A DNA stretch of 13,465 bases from an uncultured Bacteroidota bacterium (GTDB lineage: Bacteria; Bacteroidota; Bacteroidia; Chitinophagales; Chitinophagaceae), in the NCBI GenBank assembly GCA_946479055.1, contig CAMLEX010000041.1, positions 1 to 13,465 on the forward strand, written 5' to 3'. Shown here piece after piece: positions 1 through 7,844 of the stretch; the first letter of the stretch is position 1; every line of letters begins with the position of its first letter. The notes under the pieces were generated by a model. It did not search any database. It worked only from the letters and a program-made list of their open reading frames with translations, and was not told the origin of the DNA. The position numbers were made by a program, and so were the translations under genes.

Positions 1-1981
1 TTGTCTGTTTAAGAATCCGGTAATCCACAAAAGGAATACCTCCATTATCATATTGGTAACCGTATCCTGTGTTGGAGAAATTCTGCCTGTCAGCAGATTT
101 CACCTGCTGACCTAGCAAAACATTTATTGAATGTTTATCACCAATAGTGTTAGTGTAATTCAAACTGTTTCTTACGTCGAAGGAGACAAGTTTATCTTCA
201 GTGCGGTTATAAAATCCACCAAAAGGCAAAACCACAACAGGGGCGGCAGAAGGATTATCGGGATCGGTATATAAAAATTTATTACGGGAAGCGATCGTTG
301 CATTTTCATTAGCCCTGTAAGCATTGGCCATATTTGCATTTTCGGTAATCTTGTGTTCCCTTGTTGATTTTACATAACGCAGAGCTCCTATAAACTCATA
401 CCGCAAATTCTTAGTAATCTTATAACCCAATTCTCCCTGTAATTTCAAATCAATTACATTCAGATCAAGCGTGTTATTTTTTAATTCATCTATGATATTA
501 AAAGGGGCAAAATTTCTTCTGAAATATTCCAGGTTCTTATTTTCGTCGTATGCTGTTAATGTCCGGCTGGTATTTAAAGCATAGCTAAAGGGATTAATAT
601 CAAAATCGCGGTCGAACTGGCCCGAAACAGGATTACTAACACGACTTAATGCACCAGGTGCTTTTTGCTGACGAACAGAACCGACTGTCATAAAACCAGC
701 GGATAGTTTATCAGAAAAATTATAATTATTCCGGAAGTTAAGTGTATATCGTTTTACATTATCGGCGATGGTCCATCCATTATCATTGTAAAAACTGGTG
801 GAAAAAAAACTTTGCGATTTATCTGTTCCCGCCGAAATGCTAAGAGAGTGTTCCTGTACCAATGAATTACGAAATAAAATATCAAACCAGTCAGTATTAG
901 CAAGGGCATATTTTTTTAAGAACGCGGCTTTTGCTTCAGTTGTATTCTGCAAGGCAAAATTTCCATTTGCATCAGGTGTGTTTATGAGATCAAACATCTT
1001 TCCATAAACTCCATAATTAGACCCGCTTAGTATATCAGAATTCAATATTCCTTTTCTTTCCAGCTCTCCCAACACAGACATTTGCTGTGCAGAATTCATA
1101 ATATTGTATTCACCGTAATAAGGTTTGAGTTGTGTACTGAAATTGCCGGTATAAGAAATAGCAAGTCTGCCAGAACGGCCTTTTTTGGTGGTAATGACTA
1201 CAACACCATTCATAGCCCTTGCGCCATACAAAGCAGTTGCTGCAGCATCTTTAAGAATGTCAAAAGTTTCTATATCGTTTGCGTTTATCCCCGCAACCGA
1301 AGAACCTAAAAGAGTAGTTGGATCTCCACTCGATAATTGATCATTGGATATGTTTATTATGTCCTCTAAAACAACACCATCGACAACCCACAAAGGTTTA
1401 TTATCTCCATTAATGGATGTAGCGCCTCGAACCCGAACTTTCGGAGCACTTCCAAATGTACTCGATACATTCTGAACAGAAACACCGGCAGCCCGCCCTT
1501 CCAGCATACGACTAACATCAATAACGCCATCAATTTTTACGTCCTGGGCTCTCAATGTTACTGCCGCACCTGTAAATTTCTTTTTCTCTATTCTTTGAAA
1601 ACCTGTTACTATTACATCCTGCAGATTGGTTACATCCACACGCATAACAACATTAATAGAAGTTTGTCCCGCTGATAATGTTAGTTCCTGTGTCTCTAGT
1701 CCAACATAACTTATCACTAAAGCAGATCTTGCAGGTACGCCGTTTAAAACAAATTCCCCGGATTGATTGGTGCTGGTGCCGGTTTTAGTATTTTTTATCC
1801 CTACCGAAACACCTGGCAAAGGGCTTCCCAAGGTGTCAGTTATTCTCCCCCGGATTGTACCGGTTTGTGCATGTATTGCTGATCCGGAAATCATGAGAAA
1901 AATGATAAAGCCCATGAGGCAAGTAAACTTCTTAAGATTTACAGTCCGAACATTGGGTTGTCCCAACGCTTTTTTCATCAT
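1..1981 (-). CDS. SusC/RagA-family TonB-linked outer-membrane transporter (3' part cut off by window edge)
   Basis: This gene encodes an outer-membrane, TonB-dependent importer of the SusC/RagA type, which normally works with a SusD-like surface lipoprotein to take up glycans or peptides. Translating the minus strand from the ATG ATG pair at 1981/1978 gives 660 uninterrupted residues. They begin with a signal peptide (about residues 1-39, ending SGSAIHAQ). A carboxypeptidase-regulatory-like beta-sandwich follows (about 42-115, starting GTIRGRITDTLGSPLPGVSV), then a TonB-box-like DVIVTGF, and a plug domain containing RVRGATSING and the SusC hallmark DILKDAAATALYGARAMNG (about 240-258) followed by VVVITTKKG. 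The rest is Tyr/Asn-rich beta-barrel sequence. Family members are usually about 1000-1100 residues, so roughly a third is missing at the window edge; a susD partner would be expected just beyond position 1. No frameshift is visible: the frame is the same at both ends. The substrate cannot be told from this part. The first M of the MM pair is chosen, but either could be used. Confidence 0.95.
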   Translation of the reverse strand, partial: MMKKALGQPNVRTVNLKKFTCLMGFIIFLMISGSAIHAQTGTIRGRITDTLGSPLPGVSVGIKNTKTGTSTNQSGEFVLNGVPARSALVISYVGLETQELTLSAGQTSINVVMRVDVTNLQDVIVTGFQRIEKKKFTGAAVTLRAQDVKIDGVIDVSRMLEGRAAGVSVQNVSSTFGSAPKVRVRGATSINGDNKPLWVVDGVVLEDIINISNDQLSSGDPTTLLGSSVAGINANDIETFDILKDAAATALYGARAMNGVVVITTKKGRSGRLAISYTGNFSTQLKPYYGEYNIMNSAQQMSVLGELERKGILNSDILSGSNYGVYGKMFDLINTPDANGNFALQNTTEAKAAFLKKYALANTDWFDILFRNSLVQEHSLSISAGTDKSQSFFSTSFYNDNGWTIADNVKRYTLNFRNNYNFSDKLSAGFMTVGSVRQQKAPGALSRVSNPVSGQFDRDFDINPFSYALNTSRTLTAYDENKNLEYFRRNFAPFNIIDELKNNTLDLNVIDLKLQGELGYKITKNLRYEFIGALRYVKSTREHKITENANMANAYRANENATIASRNKFLYTDPDNPSAAPVVVLPFGGFYNRTEDKLVSFDVRNSLNYTNTIGDKHSINVLLGQQVKSADRQNFSNTGYGYQYDNGGIPFVDYRILKQT

Positions 1982-2147
1982 ATTCTTTTTTTAAATGATT
2001 TATTAAATAGGTTTTCAGGTAGCATGTGCTCAAACAAAATGAAATATAAAAATGTAAGGCTATTTGTAACTAGCTATAAATCTACAAAGAGTTTATTAAA
2101 TACATTCAATTTCAAGGAAGCTGTTTAGATTAAGATTTTATCTTCCC

Positions 2148-2164
2148 ACCATTTCTTAAATGGT
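2148..2164. repeat. 17-bp palindrome in the susC upstream region
   Basis: The arms ACCATTT (2148-2154) and AAATGGT (2158-2164) are perfect 7-bp inverted repeats around a 3-base centre. The element lies about 165 bp upstream of the susC-like start, inside the 364-bp gene-free stretch 1982-2345. It could be an operator or a small hairpin. I found no exact TAnnTTTG promoter box on the minus strand between it and susC, so its role is open. Apart from this element and the hairpin at 2272-2298, nothing else in the stretch is recognisable. Confidence 0.4.
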
Positions 2165-2271
2165 TTAGAATTTTCCCAGTGAACTATTTGTTGCTCTAAG
2201 TGGAAGCTGTATCTAATTATAACGATAAAAAAAGTTATAATACAATCTATTAAATGAGAAGATTATTAAAG

Positions 2272-2298
2272 AAAACGCTGCACGCAAAAAAGCGTTTT
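2272..2298 (-). terminator. Probable intrinsic terminator of the S8 protease gene
   Basis: The arms AAAACGCT (2272-2279) and AGCGTTTT (2291-2298) form a perfect 8-bp stem around an 11-base loop. On the minus strand the stem ends in TTTT and is followed by CTTTAATAATC, a broken T-rich tail. It lies about 48 bp downstream of the protease stop codon at 2346. The A/T flanks on both sides would also allow activity on the plus strand. It separates the protease gene from the susC-like gene, which argues against read-through between them. Confidence 0.6.
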
Positions 2299-2345
2299 TT
2301 GTCATAAACATCCCATTTCAGCTCATTTAAGATTGAGAAGAGAAT

Positions 2346-5300
2346 TTATTGTTTAAGCAACCTGAATACCTGGTACTTCCCTCCTGTTTTTACTTGCAGA
2401 AAATAAAGTCCCGGTGCAAACTGTGGACCACTCAAATCAATTTCAGCTTTTTGTATAAAAGCATTGCCTGTAAACTGCACATGGCGAATTAATTTTCCAT
2501 TTATATCAAATATATTTCCTGTAACTGTTTCACCTTCATTCAGCTGGTAAGCCAGGTTGAACATACCTGATGACGGATTGGGAAAAATCTGCCATTGCAA
2601 TTCGTGGGTAAACATTACGGGTCTGACAACGGAATAAGAAAAACTGCCGTCGTGGTCTATCGTTTTCAGGCGATAATATCGCACACCGGACTTCTGATCT
2701 TCCAAATCAATAAATTGATAATGCTCCTGTGTTGCAATATTTCCATTACTTTTTACTTCGCCGATCTTTACAAAATGGTTTAACCTGTATTCTTCATTTC
2801 CTTTCGCCAGCTCCACTTCATACCTGGCCGTATAATACTCAGAAGCTGCTGTCCATTCTACTGCCACATCATTATTCGCCTGTTTTGTTGCAGTAAAACT
2901 GATAAGATCTACCGGCCAGGGATGACCATTGCTAACTGCACCAGTAGTAAGCCAGAATTCAGAAAAGTTTTTCACCTTGAATTCCGCATAATATCCTTTA
3001 TCAAAAGGAACTATTGCGACATTACCATTATTCAAAAAAAGCCATTTACCAATATTGTTATCGGTAAATACTCCATTCTCCAATGAATCATTCAAATCAC
3101 TGTATTTGGAAACTCCTAATTCATAAGCCGTTGTAGGTTTAATGCAGGTATCGCAACCTGTTGCGTTAATCAATTCTTCAGTTTCCATATCAAGAAAATA
3201 AAAACGAACTGTCGCGGAATCTGCAGGGCTTACTGTCTCCGGCTTTATAGTGATACTCCGGCCATGATAATACTGCCCGCTATTTATTCGAACCTCCCCT
3301 GTATCAATAAATGCCTGTACATTAGTACTACCTATATTTTGCCCGTTTGGATTAACTGATGCAATTAATTTTCCGTCTGTTACAAAATCAATCCAGTTAT
3401 TCCCATTAACTGCCGCTTGATTATTTACAACACTCGTATAAGGTGGCCCATCGTAAATACTATAAACACTGTCATAAATATGAATATCATCGATAGCAAT
3501 ACCTTCCCTGGTTACAAAAGGATCGGATTCTACAACAAACCGCAGCCGTAACCGATTCACAGATACAGGTAATGGAATAGTAGCTACATGCCAGCGTGTA
3601 TAATCCTGAATGCTCCATACCTGGTTACCACTATAGTTTTTATTATACCAGTTGGTACCTGTTGTGCTGGTTCCTAATCTTGACCAGGTATTCCCATCGA
3701 CCGAAAATTCTACATAAGCCGCATCACATAATGTAGTGCCACAGTCTTCAAGGTCAATCGCCATACTTAAACTTAGCATAGGCTTGGTCATTCCTGCTAT
3801 ATCAAAACAGGGTGAATACAAATAAGATTTTTCAAGATCATTATAATTTCCCTTCAAAGTTGTTTTCCAGGCCTTACTGCCGCTTGCCGCCCGGTTTATC
3901 CTCGTTGATGCAGGTGTACCATATTGCCATGAATTGTTTTCTCCCTCCGAATGCCATTGTCCGTCGCCTGTTTCAAAATTCTGGAGATAAGGAAATGACG
4001 AAATAACCGGCGAATTGTAAAACACTAATAAGGCTGTATCATTGTTCCGATAGGTATCGGCTGTGAGATCTGCCCATACTTTTATAGTATGACTGCCAAT
4101 AGCAGATAAATCGGCTGTTGCTGCAAACGAAAATGGAATAATTGCTTTGCCCGCAATAAAAGGAATTGTTTCTGTAACTACTGGATTATTATCTACCTGG
4201 AATTTTACAGGAATATCAGAAATACTAATGCCTGCGCTATTGCGGATCGTTATCTTAACCGGCACCCCATTATCCAGACCACAACTTGCTATTGCAGGTG
4301 TATCAATACTGATTAGTTGAATATCATTTGATACCTTATATAAACGTATATCATCAATGGTATAGCCAGCGGCATTTTCATTATCCGTAACATTAAACTG
4401 ACCCCACTGTCCCCAACGAACCTGAAAGCTGGATGAAAAATTCTGAGCAGCAAGATCAAGTAAGTTACTTAGCTCGATGCCCTGTGCTTTTTTATAGGTA
4501 CCAGCTGCAGCCTGGTTTCCATATAAATCATAAGTTAGTATCCATGGCTTTTGATCATCGCCTCTTATCCATACCTTGTTAGCCGGATTTGATAGCTGCC
4601 CATGGTGGTTATACGAAAAATCAAGACGGATATCATCTACGGCCGGATCGTAACCCAGCAAATTAAATGTAGCAGTAAGAGAATCTGTTGTGCCACCCGC
4701 ATTGTAACGATCAGCATCTAATGTCAAAGCTTTGCTTCCTGAATTGGCGATACCACTGTTTACAAAAGAACGGATCTGACCAAAAGTCGTCGAGGTTACA
4801 AAATCATATCTATCCAATCCCTGCAGACCTGTCTGTGAAGTTGTATGAGATTGTATGCTGGCGGCCTCAATGTCATCAATAAAACCAGTTGACAGATCAA
4901 TGAAAGGGTTGTCTAGTTGTTTGTATGTTTTTAAAATAGTGTCGTTTTTGGAAACAGGATCACCGGGATAAGATACGCTCACTCTCAAATCGTACGATCC
5001 GGTAGCAGACATATTAACCGGTGTAGCAAATGTATAATTAAAGGATAAACGACTTCCAATATTGGGAGCTAATATGGTTTCATTCACAGGCGGGTTTGAA
5101 CCAACAATATAACTTACAGGTATATTGCCTGAAGTTGCTGTATTATCCAGGTTTTCAATACGGATAGTAATAGTAGTATTATTTGAAAGTTCAGTTGTTG
5201 TAAACTTTCTTCCCGATGATGCAGGTGAAAGAATCGCATCTATCTTTAAATCTTTATCAGAAATAGCTCCGGCACAATTGCCGTTATTAGGTTGTCGTGT

Positions 5301-7766
5301 TACTGCAAGAGCTCTTCTTCCCGGTTTACCATTTACTCTTGCCCGCACAGAAACCCAGTATGCCGAATCTTTTGAAAGGCCACTGATTGTATAAGAATTA
5401 GTGGTAGTCGTAGCTATAGGAGCCATTTCTTCGCCCTGCAACAACATTACTTCATAATCAGTAGCACCGGAGATAGCTGTCCAATTGATGGCAATATATC
5501 CTTCACATTGATTGGCAACCGGAGCAAGAGTAATAACAGGAACGCCAACGATAGTAAATGCTTCGCTGATATTTTCAATACCAGTACCATTATGAATGAG
5601 CTTTACTTTTGCCTGGCTGGTAGCGCCAGCAGGTATTGTCCAGGGCATCTGTCTGCTATCAGCAACTACATTGGCTCCATTAATAACATCCGTCCAGGTG
5701 CCGCCATTATCCATCGAATATTGTAGTGTAAAATTATTGGCCGGATTTCCATAAGAATCCCAGTGAATACTTGTTACATCTCCGCCTTGTAAATGTTCTC
5801 CTCCTGCGGGATATGTAAGAACAGTAGAAACAGCAATGGTATCAAAAACTAAAAAATATTCATGCTGTCCACCAAACGGGATCGTTGTTCCTTTAACGGA
5901 AAAAGTATAAGTACCGGAAACAGGATTATTAACAACAACCTGTTCAATATTGTTAGCATGATCCGCTCCTGTAATTGCCGGATCATTTACATTAGCCGGT
6001 GATGCATTTAATAATTGAGGCAAATGAATAGTTGTGGTAGGATCTGTTACCTCCAGATAAAGATCATTTATAAGTGCATTGCTGGCAAGTACAGCAGCAG
6101 CAGAATCATTCCAATATAACATTACCTTAAGTTGTGCTATTGAAGAACCAGCGGGTATGGTAATGCTATGAGTGTTGGTGCTGGCTGCATTTACAATAGC
6201 GTTGAAATAATTATTATTTTCCAGCATCGTTACTGATCGAAGAAGGTTCATCCATCCAAATCCATAACTAAAATCAGGTCCTGTATTTCCTTTGTCGGTA
6301 GCGCCATTACAAAGCAATGCTTTCATCAATCCATTTTTAGGATTGATACCGCCATGCAGCTGTTTGTATCGTTGATATAATAAAGCAAGGCCGCCAGATA
6401 TGGCCGGAGCAGACATACTGGTACCCCGCATTGAACCATATCCATTAACAGGAATAGTTGAAAAAACATCAAATCCTTGTGCCACAATTTCGGGTTTGAT
6501 ACGACCATCCTTTACCGGCCCTTTGCTGGAACCGGCAGTTACTACTCCAAACTCATTAACGTTCCCAACACTAATCGTATTTTTTGCAGTCTGGTATCCA
6601 CCCAACACATTCCTAAACCCTGGCAAATAAGGAGCGCATTGATAAGTTCCGCTATTACCAACCGCAAAAACCTGTTGCAGGTTAGGCATCTGAAAAGCCT
6701 GTTGATCTAATACACGGGAATACAGGTCATATACCCCAAAGGATGCACAGTCATCTACAATATTTCCATAAGAATTATTTGTAATAACCATTCCAAAATC
6801 CTGCACATAAACAGGCGCATTAGCAAGTATCCCCGAGAAGCGTTGGGCAATAATTTTAGCTTTGGGAGCAAAACCGGTGTATAATTCCTGACGCAGGCCA
6901 GCACCACCTACTGTTCCCATTACATGAAGTCCATGTGAACCGGCGGTATTAGCAGCCCTGTTGATCATGCGGCCGGAGAAATCAATATGCCTTGTGGGAT
7001 TTGAATCATCACCAACCCCAACCACTACGCCCTCGCCGGTAAGGTTTCTGCCACCCGGTAATGATGACCTTAAAATAGTCGCTCTTGTATTGGCAGTGCT
7101 TTTATTATTGACAGGCTCATCTTCTTTTGGCGCTGTTTGCACATACTCAATAAAAGGCAGAGCTGCCAGTTCTTTTAATCTGTTAGTAGCAATACGAAGA
7201 GCAATTATATTGTATGCTTTATACCCTGTTGAAATAATATCAAAATTTCTCAATTTTATTTCGGCATTCACTTGCTCATATGAAAATGTTTTAGGAAAAT
7301 TTATCCAAACGTCAACTGTACCCGCGGTTTTCACAGCCCAGGCAGGAAAAACTCCGTTAGCCAATGAGGATTCCATTTTTTGTTCGGGAGCCAGTTCCAC
7401 AATTGCTCTTGCTTTTACACGGTTTAAGGTTGTTGTATTTAAAGATCCCGTAACAGTAGCTGTATAAGCGTTGTTGGGAATATAATCAAGCAGCTCAATG
7501 CCTTCACTACGCAATTGCTTTTTTTCATTTTCCGTAGGAATATTTTCAAACTGTATAATTAAGTATGATTTTCTTGCAGACCGCAAGGCTTTTTTATTTA
7601 ACTCACTGATTCCGCTTTCAACAATATTTTTTTGCGGAACAAAAGATCCAGTTTTTAAGGATAAACGATAACGGTCATCATCTTGTCGCTTTTGAGGATC
7701 CTGTGCAAAGGAAGAGTATGCACATAAAAGCAAGACAGCTATCAAAGGAAGCGGATGGAATCTCAT
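2346..7766 (-). CDS. Secreted multidomain S8 subtilase (KP-43-like) with T9SS type A C-terminal sorting domain
   Basis: This is a subtilisin-family serine endopeptidase, probably exported by Sec and moved across the outer membrane by the type IX system. Start: ATG at 7766, because MRFHPLPLIAVLLLCAYSSFAQ is then a clean signal peptide; the upstream in-frame ATG at 7814 would add 16 aromatic-rich residues before it. Numbering from 7766 (1806 residues): a propeptide-like region (about 60-220) has two similar alpha/beta modules. The S8 catalytic domain (about 240-515) has Asp253 (VGVGDDS), His278 (SHGLHVMGT), oxyanion Asn371 (AVGNSG) and Ser450 (RGTSMSAP), so the triad is intact. A KP-43-like beta-barrel (about 530-645) follows. 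Next come an Ig-like module (about 650-740), an FnIII module (about 745-825), a CARDB-like plus MAM/jelly-roll-like pair given twice (about 838-1145 and 1145-1435), another FnIII-like module (about 1620-1715), and the sorting domain (about 1724-1806; IFPNPSSGMFNL, GKLIRHVQ, GLYFLQVKTGGKYQVFRLLKQ). The substrate is unknown. mfd lies 78 bp upstream on the same strand; cotranscription is possible but unproven. Confidence 0.93.
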   Translation of the reverse strand: MRFHPLPLIAVLLLCAYSSFAQDPQKRQDDDRYRLSLKTGSFVPQKNIVESGISELNKKALRSARKSYLIIQFENIPTENEKKQLRSEGIELLDYIPNNAYTATVTGSLNTTTLNRVKARAIVELAPEQKMESSLANGVFPAWAVKTAGTVDVWINFPKTFSYEQVNAEIKLRNFDIISTGYKAYNIIALRIATNRLKELAALPFIEYVQTAPKEDEPVNNKSTANTRATILRSSLPGGRNLTGEGVVVGVGDDSNPTRHIDFSGRMINRAANTAGSHGLHVMGTVGGAGLRQELYTGFAPKAKIIAQRFSGILANAPVYVQDFGMVITNNSYGNIVDDCASFGVYDLYSRVLDQQAFQMPNLQQVFAVGNSGTYQCAPYLPGFRNVLGGYQTAKNTISVGNVNEFGVVTAGSSKGPVKDGRIKPEIVAQGFDVFSTIPVNGYGSMRGTSMSAPAISGGLALLYQRYKQLHGGINPKNGLMKALLCNGATDKGNTGPDFSYGFGWMNLLRSVTMLENNNYFNAIVNAASTNTHSITIPAGSSIAQLKVMLYWNDSAAAVLASNALINDLYLEVTDPTTTIHLPQLLNASPANVNDPAITGADHANNIEQVVVNNPVSGTYTFSVKGTTIPFGGQHEYFLVFDTIAVSTVLTYPAGGEHLQGGDVTSIHWDSYGNPANNFTLQYSMDNGGTWTDVINGANVVADSRQMPWTIPAGATSQAKVKLIHNGTGIENISEAFTIVGVPVITLAPVANQCEGYIAINWTAISGATDYEVMLLQGEEMAPIATTTTNSYTISGLSKDSAYWVSVRARVNGKPGRRALAVTRQPNNGNCAGAISDKDLKIDAILSPASSGRKFTTTELSNNTTITIRIENLDNTATSGNIPVSYIVGSNPPVNETILAPNIGSRLSFNYTFATPVNMSATGSYDLRVSVSYPGDPVSKNDTILKTYKQLDNPFIDLSTGFIDDIEAASIQSHTTSQTGLQGLDRYDFVTSTTFGQIRSFVNSGIANSGSKALTLDADRYNAGGTTDSLTATFNLLGYDPAVDDIRLDFSYNHHGQLSNPANKVWIRGDDQKPWILTYDLYGNQAAAGTYKKAQGIELSNLLDLAAQNFSSSFQVRWGQWGQFNVTDNENAAGYTIDDIRLYKVSNDIQLISIDTPAIASCGLDNGVPVKITIRNSAGISISDIPVKFQVDNNPVVTETIPFIAGKAIIPFSFAATADLSAIGSHTIKVWADLTADTYRNNDTALLVFYNSPVISSFPYLQNFETGDGQWHSEGENNSWQYGTPASTRINRAASGSKAWKTTLKGNYNDLEKSYLYSPCFDIAGMTKPMLSLSMAIDLEDCGTTLCDAAYVEFSVDGNTWSRLGTSTTGTNWYNKNYSGNQVWSIQDYTRWHVATIPLPVSVNRLRLRFVVESDPFVTREGIAIDDIHIYDSVYSIYDGPPYTSVVNNQAAVNGNNWIDFVTDGKLIASVNPNGQNIGSTNVQAFIDTGEVRINSGQYYHGRSITIKPETVSPADSATVRFYFLDMETEELINATGCDTCIKPTTAYELGVSKYSDLNDSLENGVFTDNNIGKWLFLNNGNVAIVPFDKGYYAEFKVKNFSEFWLTTGAVSNGHPWPVDLISFTATKQANNDVAVEWTAASEYYTARYEVELAKGNEEYRLNHFVKIGEVKSNGNIATQEHYQFIDLEDQKSGVRYYRLKTIDHDGSFSYSVVRPVMFTHELQWQIFPNPSSGMFNLAYQLNEGETVTGNIFDINGKLIRHVQFTGNAFIQKAEIDLSGPQFAPGLYFLQVKTGGKYQVFRLLKQ

Positions 7767-7844
7767 AAGAAGCTTATATATCTTATAAAAATAAAACAAA
7801 TAATGGGAATACACGAGTATCTGAAAGCCTTTTGAGAAGGGGAA

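Noticed and set aside
1..1981. Possible pseudogene, because no closed reading frame covers this stretch
   Set aside because: The minus-strand frame from 1981 is open all the way to base 1 and keeps the SusC pattern at both ends. It is simply truncated by the window edge.
2116..2210. Direct repeat GGAAGCTGT at 2116-2124 and 2202-2210
   Set aside because: It is a single 9-base match 86 bp apart in AT-rich DNA with no further structure, and is likely chance.
6961..7467. 168-codon open frame on the plus strand
   Set aside because: It lies entirely antisense to the S8 protease in its propeptide and catalytic region, which has intact family motifs; the translation shows no recognisable domain.
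7767..7814. Longer start for the protease at 7814
   Set aside because: It adds 16 aromatic-rich residues ahead of a clean signal peptide starting at 7766, which would spoil the normal n-region.
7816..7840. Short hairpin after the mfd stop (CCTT/AAGG) as a terminator
   Set aside because: The stem is only 4 bp with a broken T tail, too weak to call; transcription may continue into the protease gene.
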